In this document: in pieces, positions 1-5,284 of the stretch | How the letters are laid out: each line of letters begins with the position of its first letter | Position numbering within the stretch: the stretch's first letter is position 1 | IMG/VR virus record: IMGVR_UViG_3300032294_000591 | Coordinates: 1 to 31,886 of that record | DNA: 31,886 nucleotides | Direction: 5' to 3' (one strand) | Origin: a virus | The notes under the pieces: model-generated | What the model saw: the letters and a program-made list of their open reading frames with translations, nothing else | Database searches by the model: none | Told to the model about the DNA's origin: nothing | Translations under genes and position numbers: made by a program

Positions 1-103
1 GTTGTTCATTGGAATATGCTTCCTCAATGTTTATTCTGCAATCAGTTTGAGATAAATCAAAGTCAAACTTTGCATCATTGTTTTGTTTGTAATACTTCGC
101 CAT
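1..103 (-). CDS. 5' fragment of the PD-(D/E)XK-like nuclease gene (duplicate of right end)
   Basis: These are the first 34 codons (MAKYYKQNND...) of the gene complete at 31339-31866. It is cut by the window edge and duplicated only because of the terminal repeat, so it should not be counted as a separate gene. It shows that in the circle the nuclease gene follows the 159-aa gene with a 17-base gap, in one leftward transcription unit. Confidence 0.9.
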   Translation of the reverse strand, partial: MAKYYKQNNDAKFDFDLSQTDCRINIEEAYSNEQ

Positions 104-117
104 TTTTTATAAGTTTT
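98..117 (-). repeat. 20-bp repeat at nuclease translation start
   Basis: On the minus strand this reads AAAACTTATAAAAAATGGCG, including the ATG of the nuclease gene. The identical 20-mer recurs at 1420-1439, also on the minus strand, in the loop of a large hairpin. A related string (AAACTTA then AAAATGGCG) begins the rightward 79-aa gene at about 1055-1071. Confidence 0.9.
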
Positions 118-120
118 ATT

Positions 121-600
121 TTATGGATACTGTATTCTGTATCTCTTTATTTTACCACCTTCAACTTGATGTGACATACGAAATCCTTGTTGAATTGGAC
201 GAAGTTCACAATCACGATGTAATTCAAATACACCAGGTTTTTCTACTAATTCAATCAAATACTTTTGGAATTTTTTTCCTACGTGTTCGTAGTCTTTTAC
301 TTCCATAATTCTTTTGATTGTTGAATAGTAAGTAGTATCAGGTATAAATGGTTTATTATCCGTTGATGATACTAAATCATTGTTGGATGTTAATTTAATT
401 TCATTGGATCCAACCTTCGGTGTTTCATTCAATTTGTTTTGTAGTTCAAATACTTCGGTTGTTAACTTTAATATTTGTTCTTTCATAACCAATTGAGTAC
501 CAGTTAATTCTGCAATTGCTTTCTCCAACATAAATATTTTTGTTGAAGTATTGGATTTGTTTTCAGCAGTTTTGTCCAATAATTGTTCTAATGTTTCCAT
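121..600 (-). CDS. Unknown 159-aa protein, coiled-coil N-terminus, first gene of leftward operon
   Basis: I do not recognise the family. Residues 1-62 look like a heptad-rich, charged coiled coil (METLEQLLDK... then ELQNKLNE), followed by a Ser/Asn/Thr-rich linker (about 63-88) and a compact basic C-terminal part (about 89-159) ending KIKRYRIQYP. This could be an oligomerising DNA-binding protein, but no helix-turn-helix is clear. The start at 600 is supported by a perfect host-type promoter whose predicted transcription start is only about 17 bases upstream. As the first gene of the leftward unit, next to the DnaA-box-like repeats and just before a nuclease, a replication or early-regulation role is possible; this is inference from position only. 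Confidence 0.75.
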   Translation of the reverse strand: METLEQLLDKTAENKSNTSTKIFMLEKAIAELTGTQLVMKEQILKLTTEVFELQNKLNETPKVGSNEIKLTSNNDLVSSTDNKPFIPDTTYYSTIKRIMEVKDYEHVGKKFQKYLIELVEKPGVFELHRDCELRPIQQGFRMSHQVEGGKIKRYRIQYP

Positions 601-616
601 ATGTTATCTGTTTTAA

Positions 617-654
617 TTTAAGTCAAATATAAGTAACCTTTTCCATTATACAAA
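617..654 (-). promoter_or_regulatory. Bacteroidetes-type housekeeping promoter for the leftward operon
   Basis: On the minus strand the -33 element TTTG (plus-strand CAAA, 651-654) is followed by exactly 19 bases and then TATATTTG (plus-strand 624-631). This is a full match to the Bacteroidetes sigma-ABfr consensus TTTG / TAnnTTTG. Transcription would start near 617, giving a roughly 17-base A/T-rich leader for the gene starting at 600. Confidence 0.85.
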
Positions 655-712
655 ATATTATACCGTTTTTGTATGGGCACAATTCGTCCTCCCTATGGTT
701 TTCATACCAGTT

Positions 713-721
713 TTATCCACA
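713..721 (+). promoter_or_regulatory. DnaA-box-like 9-mer TTATCCACA
   Basis: This is an exact match to the DnaA-box consensus TTATCCACA, inside a 12-base repeat (AGTTTTATCCAC) that recurs 131 bp away at 840-851. It could recruit host DnaA. It also overlaps the decayed reading frame, so chance or former coding constraint cannot be excluded. Confidence 0.5.
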
Positions 722-843
722 CCCAATAATCTTCCTCAAACCAGTCTATGTTGGTTATGTTACCTCCAACAATTGCCCCATATTTGAGTTACGAATTACT
801 GACCTTTTTTGTAGCAGGTATGTCTATTATCTCTATTTGAGTT

Positions 844-852
844 TTATCCACC
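844..852 (+). promoter_or_regulatory. Second DnaA-box-like 9-mer TTATCCACC
   Basis: It matches 8 of 9 bases of the DnaA-box consensus in the same orientation as the box at 713-721, with the same preceding bases (AGT). Spacing is 131 bp, so the two would lie on roughly opposite faces of the helix unless the DNA bends. Confidence 0.4.
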
Positions 853-1065
853 TGTAAGACCCTTACTGATGCACGGAATAATTACTAACGTGTCTATCTT
901 AAATCCCTGGGGGCGATAGCCTTCCTTTTTCTGTCAGAAGACCTACAATGATAAATATATCCTTAAAATACCAAAAGACAAAATTTTGATAACTATTTTA
1001 ATAAATATTTTTTTATTCGGATATTTATATGTAATATTGCATATAATAAATTATTAAACTTAAAA

Positions 1066-1305
1066 ATGGCGATTATGAGTACAAACAACAATGTTCAAGA
1101 AGTTATCTGTAGACAATCTCAATTAAAATTCGTACTGGATTACACAAGTAATCTTGGACTAAAATTAACACTAAAAGATACAATAGCACTTACGGAAGTG
1201 ATGATTGACTATTGTCAAAATGGCTGGAACGCCGAATTGAAGAAGAGGATTGCGGCGTGTGATGAATTTGTTCAGTCTCAACTTAAAGAGTTGATGATTG
1301 ACTAA
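1066..1305 (+). CDS. Small helical protein, unknown function (rightward)
   Basis: The 79-aa protein (71-76 aa if translation starts at the second ATG, 1075, which gives MSTNNNVQEV) is probably all alpha-helical, with the segment LGLKLTLKDTIALTEVMIDY followed by a charged helix. It has three cysteines, no membrane segment and no catalytic motif that I recognise. It is the first gene on the plus strand and opposes all the structural genes, the position typical of early or regulatory phage genes. The start at 1066 is favoured because its leader resembles that of the nuclease gene (AAACTTA...AAAATGGCG). A hairpin terminator follows about 20 bases after the stop. Confidence 0.75.
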   Translation: MAIMSTNNNVQEVICRQSQLKFVLDYTSNLGLKLTLKDTIALTEVMIDYCQNGWNAELKKRIAACDEFVQSQLKELMID

Positions 1306-1323
1306 CCCAACAACAGTTTATCT

Positions 1324-1357
1324 TGAGGGTTAGTGTGGTGATACTACCCTCATTTTA
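1324..1357 (+). terminator. Hairpin terminator after the 79-aa gene
   Basis: TGAGGG (1324-1329) pairs with CCCTCA (1347-1352); after a one-base bulge TAGT pairs with ACTA, and the stem is followed by TTTTAAAC. The stem is moderately stable and the U run is short, so termination may be partial, with read-through to the 45-aa gene. Confidence 0.5.
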
Positions 1358-1386
1358 AACTTTAATATATATACTTATAAAGACAT

Positions 1387-1464
1387 TGCTACCGGCTGGT
1401 TGTTACTCCTATTTGATAACGCCATTTTTTATAAGTTTTGTTCAACCGCTGGTAGCACCTTTTT
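1387..1464 (+). promoter_or_regulatory. Large bulged hairpin with 40-nt loop and trailing U run (H2)
   Basis: The left arm (1387-1402, TGCTACCGGC then GGTTG) pairs with the right arm (1443-1457, CAACCGCTGGTAGCA): about 15 pairs with a single bulged T (1397) and one G-U. CCTTTTT follows. The 40-base loop contains ATAAGTTTT (1431-1439), perfectly complementary to AAAACTTAT (1526-1534) located 5 bases before the ATG of the 45-aa gene. The loop also carries the 20-mer shared with the nuclease start. It looks like a cis-regulatory RNA or attenuator. Confidence 0.6.
1420..1439 (-). repeat. Second copy of the 20-bp nuclease-leader repeat
   Basis: The sequence is identical to 98-117 (and 31861-31880). 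On the minus strand it would start a tiny reading frame, MALSNRSNNQPVAMSL, ending in a stop about 50 bases on. This frame is too short to call a gene. The copy lies in the loop of hairpin H2. Confidence 0.85.
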
Positions 1465-1465
1465 C

Positions 1466-1516
1466 TATCAATAATGGTTCGGCGCTGAGTTTCTACTCTG
1501 GCGCCCCTTATTGATA
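1466..1516 (+). promoter_or_regulatory. Second stable hairpin upstream of the 45-aa gene (H3)
   Basis: TATCAATAA (1466-1474) pairs with TTATTGATA (1508-1516). Inside, GG pairs with CC, GGCGC (1481-1485) with GCGCC (1501-1505), and GAGT with ACTC around a TTCT tetraloop, about 20 pairs in all. It ends 22 bases before the start codon of the 45-aa gene. It is GC-richer than its surroundings, which argues for selection on RNA structure. Confidence 0.6.
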
Positions 1517-1538
1517 ATCACACTTAAAACTTATTGTT

Positions 1539-1676
1539 ATGTCAAAGACAACAGATTGGTATTTAGAATTAGAAGAAAACGGTATGCTTTCACTTTATAT
1601 TTCAACAACTATGTTTCATAATGAAGATGTAGAAGAGGTTGAAAGTGAAGAAGTTAAAATAGAAGAAATTAGTTAG
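1539..1676 (+). CDS. Small acidic protein, 45 aa (rightward)
   Basis: The frame from the ATG at 1539 encodes 45 residues (MSKTTDWYLE... ending EEVKIEEIS) with a strongly acidic C-terminal half and no cysteine, membrane segment or known motif. It ends at a TAG 41 bases before a strong terminator. The leader AAAACTTATTGTT resembles other starts in this genome and is complementary to the loop of hairpin H2, so translation may be controlled by RNA folding. Acidic mini-proteins of this kind in phages are sometimes DNA mimics or host-takeover factors, but nothing here proves that. Confidence 0.6.
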   Translation: MSKTTDWYLELEENGMLSLYISTTMFHNEDVEEVESEEVKIEEIS

Positions 1677-1717
1677 TCGTTGTTTATTTTGTGTTCATTT
1701 TGTTTTTACTAACTAAT

Positions 1718-1743
1718 AAGGGCCCCAGATCGGGGCCCTTTTT
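1718..1743 (+). terminator. Strong intrinsic terminator at the convergent junction
   Basis: AAGGGCCCC (1718-1726) pairs perfectly with GGGGCCCTT (1732-1740) around the loop AGATC and is followed by T5 on the plus strand. It ends the rightward unit. The same stem read leftward would slow transcription leaving the 146-aa gene, although the U run on that side is poor. Confidence 0.9.
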
Positions 1744-1750
1744 AATATCG

Positions 1751-1762
1751 TTTCACGTGAAA
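1751..1762. promoter_or_regulatory. parS-like palindrome TTTCACGTGAAA
   Basis: This is a perfect 12-bp palindrome lying between the convergent terminator and the stop codon of the leftward 146-aa gene (stop at 1764). With its left flank it reads GTTTCACGTGAAA, i.e. 13 of the 14 inner bases and 13 of 16 overall of the chromosomal parS consensus TGTTTCACGTGAAACA bound by ParB/Spo0J. No ParA or ParB is encoded here, so any function would use host ParB. An E-box-like palindrome for another regulator is the alternative. Confidence 0.5.
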
Positions 1763-1763
1763 T

Positions 1764-2204
1764 TTATTCGTCCCACTTACCTTTGCATATAGCATAGGCT
1801 TGTCCTTCTTCGGTATATTCAGCTGATATTTCAGAGATACATCTACTGATGTAAGTGTTCTCATCTTCACCACCCTGTGGACCAGGAATAACAAATGATT
1901 GCTTTGATTGTTCTTCAACCTTAACACAGTTTGGAACCATACGTCCATCCTTTTCTTTAAGACCAATTGGTTCATAACCTTCCCAACAAACGCCTTCAAG
2001 ACTATCACCTTCAGCAAATGATTTCTTCATTGCAGCTTTAATAGCACCACAAACTTTCTTTGCAGTCTCTTCATCACCATATCTAGCGATTTGGTCAGCA
2101 AGACAATCTTCCCAGGGATATGCTTCCATTTCGGATGGTTTTGCATTCTTTAAGTCGATGCTAAACTCTTTGTAAACTTTCTTTAGTATTTCGTAGTTAC
2201 TCAT
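1764..2204 (-). CDS. Conserved-type phage protein with Cys motifs, 146 aa, unknown function
   Basis: The protein has three recognisable blocks: YPWEDCLADQIARYGDEETA followed by KKVCGAIKA (about 29-57), a central EGYEPIGLKEKDGRMVPNCV (about 74-93), and a C-terminal block with CISEISAEYTEEGQAYAIC and GKWDE (about 122-146). Blocks of this style, with spaced Cys and a terminal 'A-I-C...W', recur in phage head-associated proteins as small stand-alone or fused domains; I know no proven function. Its ATG overlaps the preceding stop (TAATG), suggesting translational coupling. It is the last gene of the leftward structural unit. Confidence 0.75.
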   Translation of the reverse strand: MSNYEILKKVYKEFSIDLKNAKPSEMEAYPWEDCLADQIARYGDEETAKKVCGAIKAAMKKSFAEGDSLEGVCWEGYEPIGLKEKDGRMVPNCVKVEEQSKQSFVIPGPQGGEDENTYISRCISEISAEYTEEGQAYAICKGKWDE

Positions 2205-2419
2205 TATAATGTTTTTTTAAATTGTCCGTATGTCAACGATTTATTATTTAACTTTACGCTGTCAAAATTTTGATTAATCCATTTTATTAATACCGTACCA
2301 TCAATTGAATTTTTTGAATTATCATTTAATTGTTCATATACTCTGTGAATATATTTTGCTTTGTTAAATCCTTCTAATTCACTTTCCAATGGGTGGGGTA
2401 AGTTTGTACTGTCTATCAT
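2204..2419 (-). CDS. Small protein, 71 aa, unknown function
   Basis: The protein is short, soluble and mostly helical (MIDSTNLPHPLESELEGFNK...), ending in YGQFKKTL. I do not recognise it. It overlaps the upstream gene by 4 bases (ATGA) and the downstream gene by 1 base (TAATG), so it is clearly a translationally coupled member of the late operon. Its place after the connector and the TM/coiled-coil gene, where lysis genes commonly sit, makes a lysis accessory conceivable. No peptidoglycan-hydrolase motif is visible. Confidence 0.7.
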   Translation of the reverse strand: MIDSTNLPHPLESELEGFNKAKYIHRVYEQLNDNSKNSIDGTVLIKWINQNFDSVKLNNKSLTYGQFKKTL

Positions 2420-2673
2420 ATCTTCTGTCTTTTTAATTGTTTGTTTTCCTTATATAGTTCTTCAACCTTCTTTTCAAGGTCCTGTATCTTTATGTTTAAT
2501 GCGTGTATTTCTTCCTTCAAATCATCAATGATATTCTTGTATAGTCCAATTGATAGTTCCAAATTACGTAACACCTGATTGTCAGTCTCAGCGTTACTTC
2601 TTCTTCTACCAACGAACCAACCAGCAATACCAGTTAAGGCGTTTGAAATGATTAATAATATTTCTGTATTCAT
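2416..2673 (-). CDS. Membrane-anchored coiled-coil protein (holin- or spanin-like), 85 aa
   Basis: From MNTEILLIISNALTGIAGWF, residues 3-20 form one hydrophobic segment followed by the basic stop-transfer GRRR. From about 30 to 82 there is a heptad-patterned coiled coil (LKEEIHALNIKIQDLEKKVE). An N-in/C-out single-pass helix with a long coiled coil fits a holin-type or inner-membrane spanin-like lysis protein, or a membrane anchor. A longer frame starts at 2718 but overlaps the connector gene. The ATG at 2673, 2 bases after that gene's stop (2675), puts the hydrophobic helix at the N-terminus and is preferred. Confidence 0.65.
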   Translation of the reverse strand: MNTEILLIISNALTGIAGWFVGRRRSNAETDNQVLRNLELSIGLYKNIIDDLKEEIHALNIKIQDLEKKVEELYKENKQLKRQKI

Positions 2674-2674
2674 A

Positions 2675-3286
2675 TTAATAACAATCTTGACAAGGAGGGT
2701 TCTCGTGTTCAATCTCACTGTATACTGGCATATTCAAATTCTTGTATGACCAACCAGTTCTGCTAACCTTATTTAGATAAATTCCATTTACGTACTTCTC
2801 ATTACGTGCTGGCATCATACCATCGATAGTAGAAGAAGATAAGTATTGAGGGAATTTATTTTGACCTCTACCAGTTAATAGATAATCCTGTAGTCTAGTC
2901 ATATAAAAATCTGCACGCTGATTTTGGATTGAACGAAGGTATTTCATTGTGTCAGTATCAACAGCTGTTGCTGATTCCATTTCGCCCTGTACAATGGCCC
3001 TATTCATCGTTCTATAGTGAAGATGAGGGATTGCTTCAGCATATGCTTTTTGTATCAAATACGGGGCTATATAATCGTTTACAAGGGTTAATTCATCAGC
3101 GTTGAATGTGTTACCAGTAGCTGATACTTGACTCAATAAATGGTCATAGAATTTTGTACCCAATAACGTTTGTAGATGAATGTCCTGTGCAATCTGTACT
3201 TCTGCTTTAAGCACATCCATATCAACGTTTTTGTTGATATTGGTGAATGCTTTTAATTTAATTTCTGATATTAATAATACTCCCAT
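2675..3286 (-). CDS. Head-tail connector/adaptor protein (DUF6712-like)
   Basis: The 203-aa, mainly helical protein begins with MGVLLISEIKLKAFTNINKN and QIAQDIHLQTLLGTKFYDHL, then VNDYIAPYLIQKAYAEAIPH. This N-terminal pattern (an early 'tNi...' turn, 'dihl..lLGtkly..l' and a helical bundle ending in an aromatic-rich segment) is typical of the adaptor proteins that follow the portal in Bacteroidetes siphophages. The C-terminus ends PPCQDCY. It starts 3 bases after the portal gene. I assign it to the connector ring between portal and tail from family resemblance and synteny. Confidence 0.7.
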   Translation of the reverse strand: MGVLLISEIKLKAFTNINKNVDMDVLKAEVQIAQDIHLQTLLGTKFYDHLLSQVSATGNTFNADELTLVNDYIAPYLIQKAYAEAIPHLHYRTMNRAIVQGEMESATAVDTDTMKYLRSIQNQRADFYMTRLQDYLLTGRGQNKFPQYLSSSTIDGMMPARNEKYVNGIYLNKVSRTGWSYKNLNMPVYSEIEHENPPCQDCY

Positions 3287-3288
3287 AG

Positions 3289-4794
3289 TTATTTGTATTG
3301 ATATTCTTCTTCACCTAACCAAGTGTCCATTTCATCATCAGTGAATCCGTATCCACTTTTAAGCATATTGGCAGCTTGTTCACGGCTTATTTTACCTTTA
3401 TTATATTCGCGTATGATACGCATCATTGATTGATATTCACGTCCTTTAAGACCCTTAATATGTTCATTAACACCTTGTGCTTCTGCAGCAACCGGCGTTA
3501 CAATATCTGTTGTGTTAATTTCAGCAACAACTGGAACAACATCACCTGATGGAGTAGCATCTAGATTTACTAATGCGCGTATCTCATTTGGTGTCATTGA
3601 CTCAAGAACTTTGTTTGCAACCAATGGTGATAATGAATTAATACCATCCAATACTTTTTGTGCATTGTCTGTTGCACTTGTTGTATTATCAGCTTGATTA
3701 TTGAATATAGATAATGGTTTAATTTCAAATATGGTAGGCTTACCTGTTTTCATCGATACCAACTTATTAAACGTAGGTAACAGTTCTGCTTGATATGGTA
3801 AGATAACCATCTTACGGAAGTATTCAGAGTGTTCAACAATCTCATTTGCAGCACCCAATTTACCTGATGTTGTTACCGCAAATAACTCACCAGATGAAAC
3901 TCTATGACCCGCCATAATTGAACGGATAATATCGTCATATATTTGTTGATAATAAGCATCATTTGCGCCGGCTGGTATTTGTGTAATCTCTGGTGCAACT
4001 TCTTTGCTTTCATTGAATGATACAATTGCTTGACCAGCATTATCTGTACCACCATATTGTTCTTCCAAACCTCTTACAATAATACGCATTTCTTCCTCAC
4101 CTGGTTGACCATTGTTATAGTTAATCCAAAGTGATGGCATCATACCACGTTGTAAGTTATTCTTATGGAAGTTCTTAATCTCAATATCAATTTGTATAGC
4201 AGCCATAGCACCAGAATAATCTGGGTTAGGATAGTAGCTATTTGATGGTTGATATTGTTTATAATAATATACTTGAGAAGCATCTTTAGCATCAGCGCTA
4301 AATGCATCATATTCTGTTATCTCAAACTTTCTTGTATTTGACCAATCAGCACAGTAATAATACTTTTCAATCTCATCTGACTCAGGTACAATTTTACCAC
4401 TTCTTACACGGCTAAAATCAAGGTGATATATTTCAGCAATTGATTTTCTATCCTTTGACCATATAACATTTAATGCATAACCACCAAATAGAACTAAGTC
4501 CAATGCGCATTTCTTCATTACATCGTGAACGTTCTCTTTTGGATTGATTAAATTTATGGTGGCCATTGGGTTATTTAATGATACAATACCATCACCCATA
4601 ATTTGTTCTACCTTTGATGTAACAATTGCTTTATGCATTGCACAGTTAAGATATTGTCCAATTAGATATTGTGGCATAAGATTGCTTTCACCATAATAAA
4701 CCCAAGGGCTTCTTTGAAATACTTCAGAGAAGATGGGTAATGATGCTGATTTAAACTCAACCTTATGTAGTTTCTTATTTGTATTTTCGTTCAT
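3289..4794 (-). CDS. Portal protein
   Basis: The 501-aa protein has the size and layout of a portal: an N-terminal region (PIFSEVFQRSPWVYYGESNL), a wing/stem region with DLVLFGGYALNVIWSKDRKS and IAEIYHLDFSRVRSGKI, the segment SGELFAVTTSGKLGAANEIV resembling the helix-rich crown and clip of portals, then a C-terminal extension (about 440-501) with GREYQSMMRIIREYNKGKIS and a helix ending DTWLGEEEYQYK. It should form the dodecameric DNA gate at one capsid vertex and dock TerL. It is encoded far from terL, after the capsid genes, which is unusual order. Confidence 0.85.
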   Translation of the reverse strand: MNENTNKKLHKVEFKSASLPIFSEVFQRSPWVYYGESNLMPQYLIGQYLNCAMHKAIVTSKVEQIMGDGIVSLNNPMATINLINPKENVHDVMKKCALDLVLFGGYALNVIWSKDRKSIAEIYHLDFSRVRSGKIVPESDEIEKYYYCADWSNTRKFEITEYDAFSADAKDASQVYYYKQYQPSNSYYPNPDYSGAMAAIQIDIEIKNFHKNNLQRGMMPSLWINYNNGQPGEEEMRIIVRGLEEQYGGTDNAGQAIVSFNESKEVAPEITQIPAGANDAYYQQIYDDIIRSIMAGHRVSSGELFAVTTSGKLGAANEIVEHSEYFRKMVILPYQAELLPTFNKLVSMKTGKPTIFEIKPLSIFNNQADNTTSATDNAQKVLDGINSLSPLVANKVLESMTPNEIRALVNLDATPSGDVVPVVAEINTTDIVTPVAAEAQGVNEHIKGLKGREYQSMMRIIREYNKGKISREQAANMLKSGYGFTDDEMDTWLGEEEYQYK

Positions 4795-4797
4795 AAA

Positions 4798-5163
4798 TTA
4801 TTCGATATAAATGTAGTTCTCATTATTCTCATTATCCGATTGATATGTTGTAAAGAATGGTTCCTCTTGTGTTCCATTAAGTTCAGCTATACCTGTAAAC
4901 ACCAATGAGGTTCCATTACCATATACTTTTAATTGGTATTGTCCCTCATAGTTTAAATCGTCTGTAGCCAAATCTATTACTACCTCGCAATATCTTATGT
5001 TCTCAGCAAACTGTGCTGGGTTTGATACATTGATTAAATAGCTTTTTGACTCTTGTGACATTATATGAACAAATGTAAATGTATATCCAGTATAATCAAC
5101 TCGTGAATTATTGTTGATATTCATCGTTAATTCATTCGTTTGTCCTTTTTGTAAAATTAGCAT
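4798..5163 (-). CDS. Small beta-rich structural protein, 121 aa, unknown function
   Basis: The chosen start is the ATG at 5163 (MLILQKGQTNELTMNINNNS). The frame stays open upstream to 5304, but that part runs through a terminator hairpin and overlaps the preceding gene. The sequence alternates hydrophobic and polar residues in beta-strand fashion, with an Asn/Glu-rich end (NENNENYIYIE), suggesting an immunoglobulin-like or beta-sandwich decoration or tail component. It is the first gene after the 5207-5234 terminator and abuts the portal gene (3-base gap), so it may be the first cistron of a separate transcript. Function not established. Confidence 0.7.
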   Translation of the reverse strand: MLILQKGQTNELTMNINNNSRVDYTGYTFTFVHIMSQESKSYLINVSNPAQFAENIRYCEVVIDLATDDLNYEGQYQLKVYGNGTSLVFTGIAELNGTQEEPFFTTYQSDNENNENYIYIE

Positions 5164-5206
5164 ATATAAGTCCTTATAATAATAAATATAAATTTTTACA
5201 AAATGA

Positions 5207-5234
5207 AATAGAAAAGGGCGCAGATCGCGCCCTT
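5207..5234 (-). terminator. Intrinsic terminator downstream of the tail tube/structural gene
   Basis: AAGGGCGC (5214-5221) pairs with GCGCCCTT (5227-5234), 8 perfect pairs with loop AGATC. On the minus strand the stem is followed by TTTTCTATTT. It separates the highly expressed capsid/tube genes from the portal module. The loop is the same as in the 1718-1743 terminator. Confidence 0.85.
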
Positions 5235-5284
5235 CTCTTACAGATAGATATATGGATTTACAACGTAAAGTTGTCAAACTTGGA

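Larger units (their letters stand above)
1..123. repeat. Terminal direct repeat, left copy
   Basis: Bases 1-123 are identical to bases 31764-31886. The repeat contains the first 34 codons of the nuclease-like gene and ends exactly at the stop codon of the 159-aa gene. The simplest reading is a circular molecule, or circularly permuted phage DNA, of about 31,763 bp whose assembly overlapped itself by one k-mer-sized stretch. A genuine short terminal redundancy is possible but less likely, because genes run straight across the junction. Confidence 0.95.
662..881 (-). pseudogene. Possible decayed coding remnant with three in-frame stops
   Basis: One minus-strand frame reads protein-like segments broken by different stops: VDKTQIEIIDIPATKKVSNS, TAA at 791-789, then YGAIVGGNITNIDWFEEDYW...IKLV, TGA at 704-702, then TAG at 695-693, then GGRIVPIQKR. 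No suitable start codon opens either part. A neighbouring frame upstream carries GYRPQGFKIDTLVIIP, as if a frameshift separated it. The residue make-up looks like real protein rather than noise, so I read this as a degraded gene. A structured RNA is the main alternative, since short hairpins such as GTAAG-GGT-CTTAC also occur. Confidence 0.4.
601..1065. other. Divergent intergenic region between leftward and rightward units (465 bp)
   Basis: This is the longest stretch without an intact gene. It holds the leftward promoter (617-654), two copies of AGTTTTATCCAC (709-720 and 840-851) that embed DnaA-box-like 9-mers, a decayed protein-like frame on the minus strand (about 662-881), and a very AT-rich segment (about 950-1060) that probably contains the rightward promoter. 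A weak candidate there is TTTG at 985-988 with TATTTTTT at 1006-1013 (17-base spacer); another is TAATATTG at 1032-1039. The arrangement resembles an origin or control region. Confidence 0.6.

Noticed and set aside
662-791. Stop-codon reassignment (suppressed TAG/TGA/TAA)
   Set aside because: The interrupted frame uses three different stops, while intact genes in the window terminate normally, so decay is the simpler explanation.
669-857. Plus-strand frame of 62 codons
   Set aside because: It is antisense to the decayed minus-strand frame, has odd composition rich in Tyr, Phe and Ser, and lacks a plausible leader.
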